Below are positions 28,399 through 37,668 of a stretch of DNA of 64,000 nt, piece after piece. The position numbers and the translations under genes were made by a program. This DNA is from Vibrio gazogenes (GTDB taxonomy: Bacteria > Pseudomonadota > Gammaproteobacteria > Enterobacterales > Vibrionaceae). Numbering within the stretch: the first letter of the stretch is position 1; each line of letters begins with the position of its first letter. The notes under the pieces were generated by a model. That model did not search any database, was not told the DNA's origin, and saw nothing but the letters and a program-made list of their open reading frames with translations. Location of the stretch: positions 186,001-250,000 of the forward strand of contig NZ_CP018836.1 in the NCBI RefSeq assembly GCF_002196515.1. The letters run 5' to 3'.

Positions 28399-29294
28399 TG
28401 TCTGGAAAAACGGTTGGTAGTGCGATTTTGATCCTCGTGATCGGTAACTTTTTCGCGATTCTTTGTGATGTGTTTATTAAGATGGCAGGCAGTAGTGTCG
28501 CTGTGTATCAGTTCACTTTCATGCGGCTGTTGATGAGTTGTATTGTTGTACTGCCACTGGCCTATAAGCATATTAGTTTTAAAGGGGATATTGGCCTTAA
28601 ACTGCATGTATTAAGAGGCAACCTTTGGGTGTTGGCGAGTCTCTTATTGGTTTTCTCTTTGACGCAGCTCCCTCTGGCTACGGCGAATGCGGTGTTTTAT
28701 ATTGCTCCAATTTTGATCGTGTTGTTTGCGGGGATTTTCTATAAAGAGAAAATTACCGCCGGTATTGTGATTGCTGCGGTGTCTGGCTTTGTCGGGGTGC
28801 TGATCATTTTGCGTCCTTCAGAAGTCAGTTGGGGCATGATCAGTGCGGTATCATTTTCCGTCGTGCTGGCGACCAATAGTTTGTTGATCCGTAAGTTGCC
28901 GAAAAATCAGAATCTATTCTTCGGGTTGTTGATTACCCATGTGTCTGCTTTGCCACTAACGGCTTGTCTGGCGCTTTGGGAAGGTGAACCCTGGAATTTT
29001 GATGGCTTACTTTACGCTGGCGGCTCTGCGGTGTGCTCGATTTTTTATAGTTTGGCGTGCTTACAAGGTTATCGTTATGTCGCATCCAGCCAAGTGAGTA
29101 GTGCCGAGTATTCAGGGCTGTTATTTGCAGCAATACTGGGCTGGATTATCTTTAACGAGCCAGTCGATATGTTCCTCGTGTTTGGGGCTTTGTTTATTAT
29201 TTTACCGTTGGCATATTTGAGCCATCAGGATCGGCGCAAGCGCAAAGCTGAAGAGCGTTTATCTGTGGTTCGGTCTCAACTGGATGCCGGCTAA
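28398..29294 (+). CDS. DMT-superfamily (EamA) transporter
   Basis: This is a ten-helix inner-membrane transporter of about 298 residues made of two EamA repeats, of the kind that exports amino acids or other metabolites. The start is taken as GTG 28398, with GAGGAG about 6 nt upstream; the frame is also open from 28383, but that would place the start inside the ribosome site. The glutamate in FYKEKITAG and the proline-rich FNEPVDMFLVFGALFI are typical of helices 4 and 9. It overlaps the stop of the Cys-rich gene and abuts the oxidoreductase gene, making a three-gene unit. The substrate is unknown. Confidence 0.83.
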   Translation: MSGKTVGSAILILVIGNFFAILCDVFIKMAGSSVAVYQFTFMRLLMSCIVVLPLAYKHISFKGDIGLKLHVLRGNLWVLASLLLVFSLTQLPLATANAVFYIAPILIVLFAGIFYKEKITAGIVIAAVSGFVGVLIILRPSEVSWGMISAVSFSVVLATNSLLIRKLPKNQNLFFGLLITHVSALPLTACLALWEGEPWNFDGLLYAGGSAVCSIFYSLACLQGYRYVASSQVSSAEYSGLLFAAILGWIIFNEPVDMFLVFGALFIILPLAYLSHQDRRKRKAEERLSVVRSQLDAG

Positions 29295-29309
29295 TTGAAT
29301 CGAGAATAT

Positions 29310-30317
29310 ATGATGATTGAGAAGAAAGTTCGTTGGGGAGTTGCTGGGCTAGGTCGAATCGCCCATCGTTTTGTCAAAGACCTGACACAGCATGTTCCAA
29401 ATAGTGAGTTATATGCCGTCGCAGCAAAAGACCAGCAGCGAGCAGCGATGTTTGCTGATGAATATCAGTGTCACAGAAGTTATGGTTCATATCAGGCGCT
29501 CGCACAAGACCCAAATGTTGATGTGGTCTATGTTGCGACCATTCATCCTCTTCACAAAAGTGTGGTTGAGCTGTTTCTAAAACACGGGAAACATGTCTTG
29601 GTTGAAAAACCAGCATTTACCAATGTCAATGACTGGGATGAAATGGCCTCACTTGCACAAGAACAAGGCTTACTGTTAGTTGAAGCCATGAAGTCAGTCG
29701 TTTTCCCTGCTTATCAATCATTGCGGCAGTTTATCCGGGAACACAGCATAAAAATCGACACGGTGGAGGCGGCCTTTGGCAATTGGCATGAGTTCGACAG
29801 CCAGTCGCAACTATTCAATCCTGATTTATGTGGCGGAGCTACGTTAGATGTTGGTGTCTATGCACTATGGCTCTATGTCGATTTATGCCAACTCACGAAC
29901 AGCACGGTATCCAAACCAACGGTGCAATATCGTCAAGATAATACTCAATCGGAAGTAGACGAATATGTTGAATTCATTTTTGATGGTGACATCAATGGTC
30001 GTGTTGGCGCCTCGATTACACGAGATCTAAAACGTGAAGCGATCATTCAAGGGCCGGATGTCAAAATTATCATTCATGACAAATGGTGGAACCCGCAACA
30101 TATTGAGCTGTTCTATCAAGGCAACAATCATAAGATTATGTCCCCTGCGAGAGGTGGCGGGTTTGAATACGAGATTGAACACATCGCTTCGCTGATTCTT
30201 CAGCAGCAGTATCAGTCCGACCTGATATCGGCTGAGACGAGTCGAAAGGTGATTGCAATTATGGAAACGAGTTTAGTTGAAAACGGCTTTGAGCATCTGG
30301 TCCATTCAATCAGGTAG
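29310..30317 (+). CDS. Gfo/Idh/MocA-family oxidoreductase
   Basis: This is an NAD(P)-dependent dehydrogenase of about 335 residues. The Rossmann motif is GVAGLGRIAHRFVKDL, followed by the family EKP motif in HVLVEKPAFTN, and a C-terminal dimerisation/substrate domain with GGATLDVGVYALWL. The last resembles the dihydrodiol dehydrogenase/xylose dehydrogenase subgroup. The frame opens at a TTG (29295) directly after the DMT stop, but ATG 29310 or 29313 looks more natural. Substrates in this family are mostly sugars, inositols or diols, and none can be assigned. Third gene of a coupled set with the Cys-rich protein and the DMT transporter. Confidence 0.83.
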   Translation: MMIEKKVRWGVAGLGRIAHRFVKDLTQHVPNSELYAVAAKDQQRAAMFADEYQCHRSYGSYQALAQDPNVDVVYVATIHPLHKSVVELFLKHGKHVLVEKPAFTNVNDWDEMASLAQEQGLLLVEAMKSVVFPAYQSLRQFIREHSIKIDTVEAAFGNWHEFDSQSQLFNPDLCGGATLDVGVYALWLYVDLCQLTNSTVSKPTVQYRQDNTQSEVDEYVEFIFDGDINGRVGASITRDLKREAIIQGPDVKIIIHDKWWNPQHIELFYQGNNHKIMSPARGGGFEYEIEHIASLILQQQYQSDLISAETSRKVIAIMETSLVENGFEHLVHSIR

Positions 30318-30406
30318 TGCACTCCATCCAGTGAGATGAGACTGTGCCGCGGAGGCGGTATTTTTCAGTACTCGGTAGCGTTCGCTTTATATTCCAGGGA
30401 AAGGTG

Positions 30407-30799
30407 ATGAAAATATCGATTTTAACTTGTGTGTTGATTTTATTGAGCCCGATCGTGGTTGCACAATCCACAACCTGCACATTAGAAGAGAGTGAATTTG
30501 GCATCAAAACGATTGTCTGGGATAGTTCAACGCTTGCTGCAAAAGTGACTGAATATTCAAATGATATCCATGAGGGGAAAGTCACTCTCGAGAGAGAGCA
30601 TCAACCTTACGGTGTGAAGACCAATATATATGTGCAATATCAACAGCCATATTTCGGACAGGATGCTGCCGAGTATGTGATATTCCCTACCGGGCAGGAC
30701 CAATATCGAGTCATCGGTGTTGGTTATGTGTTCCGCAACAACCAATACTACTTAAGCACATCGCAAGGGAATTATCAGGCCACTTGTAAACGTTCGTGA
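30407..30799 (+). CDS. Unrecognised small secreted protein
   Basis: This 130-residue protein has a clear signal peptide (MKISILTCVLILLSPIVVA/QS). The start at 30407 follows AGGGAAAGGTG; the frame is open earlier but without a signal-like sequence. The mature part contains two Cys residues near its ends (TTCTLEE and YQATCKRS), which may form a disulphide in the periplasm, and is rich in Tyr and Gln (YVQYQQPYFGQD). No family was recognised. A remnant related to an insertion sequence begins 16 bp after its stop. Confidence 0.6.
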   Translation: MKISILTCVLILLSPIVVAQSTTCTLEESEFGIKTIVWDSSTLAAKVTEYSNDIHEGKVTLEREHQPYGVKTNIYVQYQQPYFGQDAAEYVIFPTGQDQYRVIGVGYVFRNNQYYLSTSQGNYQATCKRS

Positions 30800-30815
30800 T
30801 GTCCATGAACTGCGA

Positions 30816-30903
30816 TGCCCAGAGGGTTCATCTGAACGTGTCTTGCTCTTTGTTACGGGTCATTTGCTTAGGATAGCTACGCGGCAGCCCCGCGCCGCGA
30901 TCA
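30816..30903 (-). mobile_element. Insertion-sequence remnant (transposase tail-like)
   Basis: About 88 bp nearly identical to the central part (42991-43079) of the IS derivative at 42866-43127, but without either terminal inverted repeat. On the minus strand it reads as an open frame ending LPRSYPKQMTRNKEQDTFR then TGA, which looks like the C-terminus of a DDE transposase. The other copy has one extra base that breaks this frame. No full-length element is present in the window. Confidence 0.55.
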
Positions 30904-30905
30904 CA

Positions 30906-30934
30906 AGAGCCAGTCGTATGACATGACTGGCTCT
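30906..30934 (-). terminator. Hairpin after the RRM protein gene
   Basis: AGAGCCAGTC pairs with GACTGGCTCT (10 bp). It lies just beyond the stop of the minus-strand RRM gene, but without a strong T-run on that strand. Confidence 0.5.
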
Positions 30935-30942
30935 GAGGGATG

Positions 30943-31182
30943 TCAGTTTTGCGCAAGTTTTACTCGGATAGTACTTTTCGCGACGCTTGAAAGGTTGAGG
31001 GTTTGGATGGCTGCTTTTGCTTCAGTGTCATCGGGCATTTCGACAAACGCGAAGCCTTTGGATAATCCCGTTTCTTGGTCTAAAACCAAATTACACTCAG
31101 TGACCGTGCCGTGAGCAGAGAAAAGAACACGAATGTCGTGCTCAGTCATTGTACGCGCTAAATTGCGGACTAAAAGTTTCAT
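30943..31182 (-). CDS. Small RRM-type RNA-binding protein
   Basis: This is a single RNA-recognition-motif protein of 79 residues. RNP2 is LLVRNL (residues 3-8) and RNP1 is KGFAFVEM (about 42-49), the two aromatic-rich strands that contact RNA. It is essentially only the RRM fold, like the small cold-inducible RRM proteins of Vibrio and cyanobacteria. A long (about 420 bp) non-coding region upstream is consistent with a regulated 5' leader. The RNA targets are unknown. Confidence 0.88.
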   Translation of the reverse strand: MKLLVRNLARTMTEHDIRVLFSAHGTVTECNLVLDQETGLSKGFAFVEMPDDTEAKAAIQTLNLSSVAKSTIRVKLAQN

Positions 31183-31601
31183 ATTTTTTTGCCTAATGTA
31201 AGTTGCGACACAAGTGTCTCAGTTATGGAGAAGTAAGCCAAGGTAAAATTGGTGGAGAGTGATGAATCGAGCGCGATTCCCTTGCTTTCCTGACTTGAAG
31301 TGGTCAATGTATAGTTGTCGGAGCAGTTATCCACAAAAACAGTGGATAAAGTTTGGGATAAGTGGACAAGCATGGCTGATGATTTGCGATATCACATGTG
31401 TACATTCAATATGTTACCGTCGGTTTTGAGGTGTTAAGAACCCTGAATTCGAGATAGATAGAGTTCTCGTCAAGTATTTTTTTTGAAAAAATTAATCTTG
31501 CAGATGAATCGATGATTCAAGGAAAACCCTAGCAAAAATGTGATTTAAATTAAGTTTTTGTACATATACAATGTGGGCACGTCAGACAAGATAGAGTAAC
31601 G
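31183..31601. other. Divergent intergenic region with inverted DnaA-box pair
   Basis: This 419-bp AT-rich interval lies between the RRM gene and the FAD oxidoreductase gene. At 31327-31335 it has a consensus DnaA box, TTATCCACA. At 31341-31349 there is AGTGGATAA, the reverse complement of TTATCCACT. The two also form an 8-bp stem (TTATCCAC/GTGGATAA). A third related GGGATAA follows at about 31357. No small gene is evident. Confidence 0.45.
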
Positions 31602-33044
31602 ATGCAGAATAATTCATCGAATCGCCAAAAACCTCGGATTGCGATTATTGGTGGTGGCGTTGCGGGAGCGACGGCTGCGGTTCATTTAGGTGAACAGGGT
31701 TTAGATGTCGTTCTGATGGAACGAGGCCCGAGCTTGGTTAATGGTCCGCCAATCTGCCATCTTCATGCCGGGGGGAACCTATATCGAGAGATCTCTCAAC
31801 AACAATGTCTGGAATTATTACGACAGTCGGTTGAGACGATTCGGCTATATCGACATACCGTCAACAAGCGTCCGACTGTGATCGCAACGCCAACCACTGA
31901 TCCGGAACATCCACAAGCATTATTGCCCCGGTTAGAAGCCGTAAAACAGGCTTATCAAGCGATGGTTCGACAGGATGCCCGCAATGAAGTTCTGGGGGAC
32001 CCGGACGAATACTATCGACTTTATGAACGGGCTGATTTAGAACGACTCAAGTTGCTTTCTCAGCCTAGTGAGCCTGCCAGTATGGATGACTGGCTGATTC
32101 CTTTTGCAAAGCATGTGGATTTGGCACTGATTCAGTATCCCGTTATTGCGGTTCAAGAATATGGGTGGAGTGTTTTCCGCCTTGCTGCAACCGCGACGTT
32201 AACTCTCCAACAGATGCCCCATTGTCAGTTGCTAACCAACAGCACGTTGGTCGATGCGCGCATGCATGATGGACAGTGGCATTTGACTTACCATGATCAA
32301 GATTCACAATCCCATACGCTGGTTGTGGATTATTTGGTGAATGCCTGTGGATATGAGACGGGCAAGCTGGATGATCTGACCAAGAATCCTCAGTATCGGA
32401 TGGCTGAATTTAAAGCTGCATATATAGCCAAATGGCCGGATGAGCATAGTCTCTGGCCCGAAGTGATATTTCATGGGCAGCGAGGCACTCCCCAGGGTAT
32501 GGCTCAACTGACACCATATGCTGACGGTGTGTTTCAGTTGCATGGTATGACTAAAGCTATCACCTTGTTTGACGATGGGTTAACCCGAAGTTCGATCCAT
32601 TCATCACAACCGGTTCTGCCCGATGTGTTGCAGATGAAATTAACCCATGGTTGGCCGGATGCCGTGGTGGAAGCCAGAACGCGTCACGCAATTGCGCATA
32701 TCGGCAAGTTTATGCCCGACTATTGTCGCGCTTATCCGGATGGCAAACCATTGTTTGGTGCTCAACAGATCCCGGGTGAAGATGAGACGCTGCGTGCTGC
32801 TGATGTGTCATTTAGTGGCCACAATTATGCCCGGATCGAAATTGTCAAAGGTTCATCGGCTTTAGAAGCAGCAAGGAAGTTGATATCGCACTGGCAATTA
32901 GGCCATGACTCAACATCCGTGTCGATCGAGCAAATGCATCCTATTAGTCTTTCACTCACAGCCGACAGTGTTGAACAATTTGCGATTGATTTGGCTCAGG
33001 ATCGAGGCTATCCCATTGAACTGGCAAAAGTGATTGGCTGTTAA
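31602..33044 (+). CDS. FAD-dependent oxidoreductase (DAO-like)
   Basis: This is a 480-residue flavoprotein. The N-terminal dinucleotide-binding motif is IAIIGGGVAGATAAVHLGEQG (about 13-33) with the acidic residue of strand 2 in VVLMERG. A second FAD contact is near DYLVNACGYETG, and the C-terminus has SFSGHNYARIEIVKGSSALEAARKL. It looks like an amino-acid-oxidase-type fold. The substrate is not recognisable. It is transcribed alone, with galE starting 150 bp later. No signal peptide is present. Confidence 0.8.
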   Translation: MQNNSSNRQKPRIAIIGGGVAGATAAVHLGEQGLDVVLMERGPSLVNGPPICHLHAGGNLYREISQQQCLELLRQSVETIRLYRHTVNKRPTVIATPTTDPEHPQALLPRLEAVKQAYQAMVRQDARNEVLGDPDEYYRLYERADLERLKLLSQPSEPASMDDWLIPFAKHVDLALIQYPVIAVQEYGWSVFRLAATATLTLQQMPHCQLLTNSTLVDARMHDGQWHLTYHDQDSQSHTLVVDYLVNACGYETGKLDDLTKNPQYRMAEFKAAYIAKWPDEHSLWPEVIFHGQRGTPQGMAQLTPYADGVFQLHGMTKAITLFDDGLTRSSIHSSQPVLPDVLQMKLTHGWPDAVVEARTRHAIAHIGKFMPDYCRAYPDGKPLFGAQQIPGEDETLRAADVSFSGHNYARIEIVKGSSALEAARKLISHWQLGHDSTSVSIEQMHPISLSLTADSVEQFAIDLAQDRGYPIELAKVIGC

Positions 33045-33192
33045 TCTTATCCCGTCGTTACGTCTGCCTGAATCCGTAGCGTGATTCTTATAATCCGGAC
33101 AGATGTCGCAGAAATTTCAAGCTAGAATGACTCTATGATTACATTGGTGTGGTAACACATCAGTGTAAGTGTTACATGGGAGAGGCTAGGCA

Positions 33193-34209
33193 ATGAATGT
33201 ATTGATTACCGGCGGTATGGGCTATATTGGCAGCCATACTTGTATTCAGATGATTGAAGCAGGCATGACGCCTGTGATTTTAGACAATCTCTACAATAGC
33301 AAATCAGCCGTATTGGAACGTATTGAAAAGATTTCTGGTCACCGACCTGTATTTATCCGAGGTGACGTCCGTGACCGTAGTTTATTGATTGAAGTGCTGA
33401 ATGAGCATCAAATTGATGCTGTGATTCATTTTGCGGGTTTAAAAGCAGTTGGTGAATCGGTTCAAAAACCGCTGGAATATTATGAAAATAATGTGACTGG
33501 TACTTTGGTGTTGGTCGATGCGATGCGAATTGCGGATGTTAAGACATTGATTTTCAGTTCATCCGCAACGGTTTACGGTGATCCGGCTTCAGTGCCTATT
33601 CTCGAAGATTTTCCGACTCAGGCAACGAATCCATACGGCAGAAGTAAACTGATCGTTGAAGAATGTCTCACTGACTTCCAACTTGCGAATCCGGACTGGA
33701 GTATCACGCTGCTTCGTTATTTTAATCCGGTGGGGTCGCATCCGTCGGGTGAGATTGGTGAAGATCCGCAAGGGATCCCAAATAACCTGATGCCGTTTGT
33801 GGCACAAATTGCTGTCGGACGCCGTGAGAGTCTCTCTATTTTTGGTGATGATTATCCGACCAAAGACGGCACCGGGGTTCGGGACTATATTCATGTTATG
33901 GATCTCGCTGATGGACATATCGCAGCTTTGCAAAAAGTAGGTACTAAAGGCGGATTGCACGTGTACAACCTCGGAACCGGGATTGGCTACAGTGTGTTGG
34001 ATATGGTTCATGCGTTTGAAAAAGCGTGTGGTCAAACTATTCCGTATCAATTGGTTGAACGTCGTCCGGGAGATATTGCCGAGTATTGGGCTGATCCGGC
34101 CAAAGCAACGCAAGAATTAGGATGGCGTGCGACCCGTTCATTAGATGATATGGTTCAGGATAGCTGGCGGTGGCAGTCAAACAATCCGGACGGTTATCCG
34201 GATATGTAG
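33193..34209 (+). CDS. galE: UDP-glucose 4-epimerase GalE
   Basis: GalE interconverts UDP-glucose and UDP-galactose with bound NAD. The 338 residues match the standard length. The Rossmann motif is GGMGYIGSHT (residues 7-16), the catalytic Ser-Tyr-Lys triad includes SSSATVYG and YGRSK, and RYFNPVGSHPSGEIGEDP and RRPGDIAEYWADP are family signatures. It is not next to galT or galK, so it probably supplies sugar nucleotides for surface polysaccharide as well as galactose breakdown. An ATG with GGGAGAGG upstream confirms the start. Confidence 0.95.
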   Translation: MNVLITGGMGYIGSHTCIQMIEAGMTPVILDNLYNSKSAVLERIEKISGHRPVFIRGDVRDRSLLIEVLNEHQIDAVIHFAGLKAVGESVQKPLEYYENNVTGTLVLVDAMRIADVKTLIFSSSATVYGDPASVPILEDFPTQATNPYGRSKLIVEECLTDFQLANPDWSITLLRYFNPVGSHPSGEIGEDPQGIPNNLMPFVAQIAVGRRESLSIFGDDYPTKDGTGVRDYIHVMDLADGHIAALQKVGTKGGLHVYNLGTGIGYSVLDMVHAFEKACGQTIPYQLVERRPGDIAEYWADPAKATQELGWRATRSLDDMVQDSWRWQSNNPDGYPDM

Positions 34210-34226
34210 GATGATGGATTGGAACG

Positions 34227-34305
34227 TCGGTCACTCATATTGAAAATGACCTTATGTTTGCAAACGTGTTTTGTTTGCAAACCATGGCATCGAATGGGTG
34301 ACTGA
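34227..34305. repeat. Nested inverted repeat after galE
   Basis: The inner arms TTTGCAAAC (34257-34265) and GTTTGCAAA (34273-34281) are exact complements around GTGTTTT. Outer arms GTCGGTCACTCAT and ATGGGTGACTGAC are complementary with two mismatches. It lies between convergent galE and the TetR gene, so the likeliest role is a bidirectional terminator; it lacks a T-run. Confidence 0.5.
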
Positions 34306-34310
34306 CGGTT

Positions 34311-35042
34311 TTAAATCGACCTGACTTGCGCTGTAGAAAATGGCTCATCCATTTGAATCACTAGCTCGTCAAGTTGTTGCGGTTCTAAACGGGATGATGC
34401 GGGGATCATTAATTTTCTCGCCATGATTTCATCGCACATCTGCCAATGTTTCAGCAGACATTCGTTTTCGGTCTCGCATTCCTGTGACCACGTTTCATTG
34501 AGGAAGGGGCCTAAAGAAGCAGCACCGTGAGCAAACATGATCATGTGCCATTTGATTTCCCAAATTTTAATCGCGCGTTCCGGAAAGCGTTGGTTGTAGT
34601 CTTCAGCCAGATGGGAAATCAGTTTCTCCACTTCACCAGATTGATCAATGAAATAATCAAATCTGCTGCCTTTCTGGCGCACCACATCTGCCATCAACTG
34701 GATCGGTTGTTTGTTTACGAGTGTGAAAGCCAGCATCCGAACAATAAACTGATAAAGGAGTTCGTTGACTGGCATGTCTTTAGATAAATGCATCAGTATA
34801 GTTTGACAATAGTGGGTAATAAATTGATGCATGTTGTCGTTAATGCAATACCAAATTTGTTCTTTACTGCCAAAATGATGGCGAATCAGGCTGTGTGAAA
34901 TGCCGACTTTTTCGCTGATGGTTCGTAGTGAGACTTGCGCATAGCCAAACTCACAGAACAGCTCAGTTGCTGTCCGTAAAATGTGCTGACGCGTCAATTC
35001 GGCATCATGAGCGCTTCGACGCCCTTGTCTTTTTATGGTCAT
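34311..35042 (-). CDS. TetR-family transcriptional regulator
   Basis: This is a TetR-type DNA-binding protein of about 243 residues. The N-terminal helix-turn-helix is in VSLRTISEKVGISHSLIRHHFGSKEQI, and the remainder is a helical ligand-binding/dimerisation domain. ATG 35042 is used; the frame is open to a GTG at 35108 but that extension is not family-like. The neighbouring Nudix gene lies upstream on the same strand, 118 bp away, and galE is convergent downstream. Target genes and ligand are unknown. Confidence 0.82.
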   Translation of the reverse strand: MTIKRQGRRSAHDAELTRQHILRTATELFCEFGYAQVSLRTISEKVGISHSLIRHHFGSKEQIWYCINDNMHQFITHYCQTILMHLSKDMPVNELLYQFIVRMLAFTLVNKQPIQLMADVVRQKGSRFDYFIDQSGEVEKLISHLAEDYNQRFPERAIKIWEIKWHMIMFAHGAASLGPFLNETWSQECETENECLLKHWQMCDEIMARKLMIPASSRLEPQQLDELVIQMDEPFSTAQVRSI

Positions 35043-35159
35043 TTCGATGTTTGGTGTTGAGAGGTTCCAGTGTTGGGTGTTTCCCAATTGTATACAACTT
35101 TTGAGCACGCTGTTTTGATGGTATCCCGATTTATCAACGGGACAACTGATAAGTTACTA

Positions 35160-35675
35160 TCATATATACCCACAAAGCTTGGCTTTACTCAGACACGCGA
35201 TGGTTTTGGTGTCCGTAATTTCACCGTCGATAATCTTTTTTTCCAGCGCTTGAACAGACAGGCAGAAGATCTCAATGACTTCATCATCGTCACGTTGATA
35301 ATCTTGTGTTACAGAAAGACCTTTGGCCACAAACAGATGCTGAATCTCATCGCAGAAGCCGGCCAGTGGGGTTAACTGCCCCAAAGCGACCCACTCGCTG
35401 GCAAGATAGCCGGTTTCTTCGGCCAGTTCTCGTTGGGCACATGCCAATGGTGTTTCTGGTGCTTCACGGGTACCAGCGGGTAACTCGAGGAGCCATTTTC
35501 GGATTGATGGGCGAAATTGTCGCAACATGACAATCTCTCCCTGTTGATTGACAGGCAGGATCACCGCTGCTCCCGGATGAATGATTGTCGTATGAAGGAT
35601 CGAACGGTGGGTTGGTAGCATGACTTCTTCTTCAACCAAAGAAATCTGTTTCCACTGATGTATCGTTTTACGCAT
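35160..35675 (-). CDS. Nudix hydrolase, ADP-ribose pyrophosphatase-like
   Basis: This Nudix enzyme is predicted to hydrolyse a nucleoside diphosphate linked to another group, such as ADP-ribose. The Nudix box is complete: G-x5-E-x7-RELAEE-TG within GTREAPE...RELAEETGYL. ATG 35675 (171 aa) is preferred because AAAGGA precedes it; the frame extends to a TTG at 35759. RQFRPSIRKWLLELPAGT before the box is characteristic of the ADP-ribose pyrophosphatase group. It lies just upstream of the TetR gene on the same strand. Confidence 0.85.
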   Translation of the reverse strand: MRKTIHQWKQISLVEEEVMLPTHRSILHTTIIHPGAAVILPVNQQGEIVMLRQFRPSIRKWLLELPAGTREAPETPLACAQRELAEETGYLASEWVALGQLTPLAGFCDEIQHLFVAKGLSVTQDYQRDDDEVIEIFCLSVQALEKKIIDGEITDTKTIACLSKAKLCGYI

Positions 35676-35994
35676 ACAGTCCTTTAACTTATCCGGCCTG
35701 TTATCGCTCGGAATTGTGATAGGGTATTCTTGGAGAAACGATACCGCTATGACACTCAAAAATAAAGGTTTTTAGATTGAATAAATCTCAGTATTGATAA
35801 TGGTATAAAACTCATATTTGGAAACATAGGTTTCAACTAATCGCACGAATTATGGATCTGATATAAAAACAGGAGCACAAATTAAATCCTGTGCAACATT
35901 CAATTAACAAAATGATAAAATTATAATAAACTGAAGTTGTATAAAATTATTACAACAAGAGTTCAGTATCTTGTGAATCTAGTGAGTCATATTC

Positions 35995-37662
35995 ATGGTA
36001 AGTTCAATTCCTGCAAGTCATTCGCAGAAGGCGTTGTTGTCAGAAAGAATTAACAAATTAGCCAGTGCACTGGCTGATGGTGTTTATGAACGGGAACACG
36101 TGATTAAAATTTGTCTGCTTTCTGCCCTTGCTGGTGAGAGCGTGTTTCTGTTAGGGCCTCCCGGTATTGCAAAGAGTTTGATTGCCAAACGCCTGATTCA
36201 AGCCTTCGAAAATAGTTCCTATTTTGAATACCTCATGACGCGTTTTTCAACGCCTGAAGAAGTATTCGGCCCCTTGAGTATTCAAGAGTTAAAGGATAAT
36301 GGACGTTACCTTCGGTTAACCAAAGGTTATCTACCCACAGCTCAAGTCGTTTTCTTAGATGAAATCTGGAAAGCCGGTCCTGCTATCTTGAATACATTGT
36401 TGACGGTCGTGAATGAAAAAACCTTCAACAACGGTAGTGAAGTTGAGCGCGTACCCATGCGCCTGTTGGTGTCTGCATCGAATGAGTTACCAGATAAAGA
36501 CAGTGGTCTGGAAGCGTTATTTGACCGAATTCTGGTGCGGATCTTTGTCAACCGTATCCAGAATAAACAAAACTTTAAGTCGATGCTGACAGTGGGCACT
36601 TCGCAAGAAGCCCATATTCCGGAAGGGTTGGCGATTACCGATCAGGAGTATCACGAGTGGCAGCAGGCATTAGATCAATTGACGCTGAGTAACGATGTTT
36701 TTGAAAAACTCTACCAACTCAAGTCAATGCTTGATACAGCAGCGGAAAACAGGTCATTGACGACACCTGATGAGATGTATGTGTCTGACCGACGTTGGAA
36801 AAAAGCCGTTAAACTGCTCAAAGCCAGTGCTTTCTTTAACGGCCGTGACAGTATTAATCCACTGGATCTGTTCCTGTTACAGGATTGTTTGTGGAACAGT
36901 CCCGATTCGCTTGCCATTGTGAAGGACGTGATTCGTGAATTTGCGTTGAAATATGCGTTTGATCAGCAGGATGTTGAGCACCAAATTGAGATCGGTCAGG
37001 AAGCGTTGGCCGATATTCAACGAGAGCTAGAGGAAAAATATACAATGCCATTGGCGGTTGAGAAAACTGCAGGGCTGATTAAGAAACAGGTCTATGGCTA
37101 TGACCTGACACATGCGAAGACCTATCAATCCGGTAATCGCAAAGACCTCCTTAAAATCGTGTTGCTCCAAAGTCATACGACAGTCACCGATGCAGAGAAT
37201 ACTGATAAATATTGTCATTGGGTCTATGTACCTAAAACTGAGTTTGACAAGGTTATCCGTGAAGGAGGAGGTGAGCTATTCGGTTATGTGAATCAAAATA
37301 CCACTCTTTGTTCTTTTCAGTTTGGCGTTGACTCAGAAGACTTGTTAATCATCAAGGATATTGCCAATCGCTCAGTCCTGGTTTCTGTTGTGATGACACA
37401 GCATCAAAACCAACATCAACTATTTCAGGTATGGCAAACACGGATTGAACAGGTTCATCAGCAATTGGCGCAAGCCGCTTCGCAGTTACGTCAGGCGTCC
37501 CGGCAGTTTCATGACGCGTTGCCACATCATTTTATCGATCCTGAACTGCCTGTCGCAATGGAAAGTTCATTACAGCAACTACAACAACAGTTGGCGCAAT
37601 CAATCACTGCGTGCGAAGAAGCCGCACAGCAGATGAATCATTTCGGTCAGTATTTCACTTAG
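35995..37662 (+). CDS. ravA: MoxR-family AAA+ ATPase RavA
   Basis: RavA is an AAA+ ATPase that works with the VWA protein ViaA; in Escherichia coli the pair affects respiratory complexes, aminoglycoside sensitivity and membrane lipid stress. The protein has 555 residues, longer than the 498 of Escherichia coli. Walker A is GPPGIAKS (about residue 48), Walker B is VVFLDEIWKAGP, and sensor 1 is LLVSASNELPD. A C-terminal coiled-coil-prone region is rich in Gln (QQLAQAASQLRQASRQ). It is followed after 6 bp by viaA, so they form one operon. The organism's long upstream AT-rich stretch (35760-35994) holds the promoter. Confidence 0.93.
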   Translation: MVSSIPASHSQKALLSERINKLASALADGVYEREHVIKICLLSALAGESVFLLGPPGIAKSLIAKRLIQAFENSSYFEYLMTRFSTPEEVFGPLSIQELKDNGRYLRLTKGYLPTAQVVFLDEIWKAGPAILNTLLTVVNEKTFNNGSEVERVPMRLLVSASNELPDKDSGLEALFDRILVRIFVNRIQNKQNFKSMLTVGTSQEAHIPEGLAITDQEYHEWQQALDQLTLSNDVFEKLYQLKSMLDTAAENRSLTTPDEMYVSDRRWKKAVKLLKASAFFNGRDSINPLDLFLLQDCLWNSPDSLAIVKDVIREFALKYAFDQQDVEHQIEIGQEALADIQRELEEKYTMPLAVEKTAGLIKKQVYGYDLTHAKTYQSGNRKDLLKIVLLQSHTTVTDAENTDKYCHWVYVPKTEFDKVIREGGGELFGYVNQNTTLCSFQFGVDSEDLLIIKDIANRSVLVSVVMTQHQNQHQLFQVWQTRIEQVHQQLAQAASQLRQASRQFHDALPHHFIDPELPVAMESSLQQLQQQLAQSITACEEAAQQMNHFGQYFT

Positions 37663-37668
37663 GAGATT

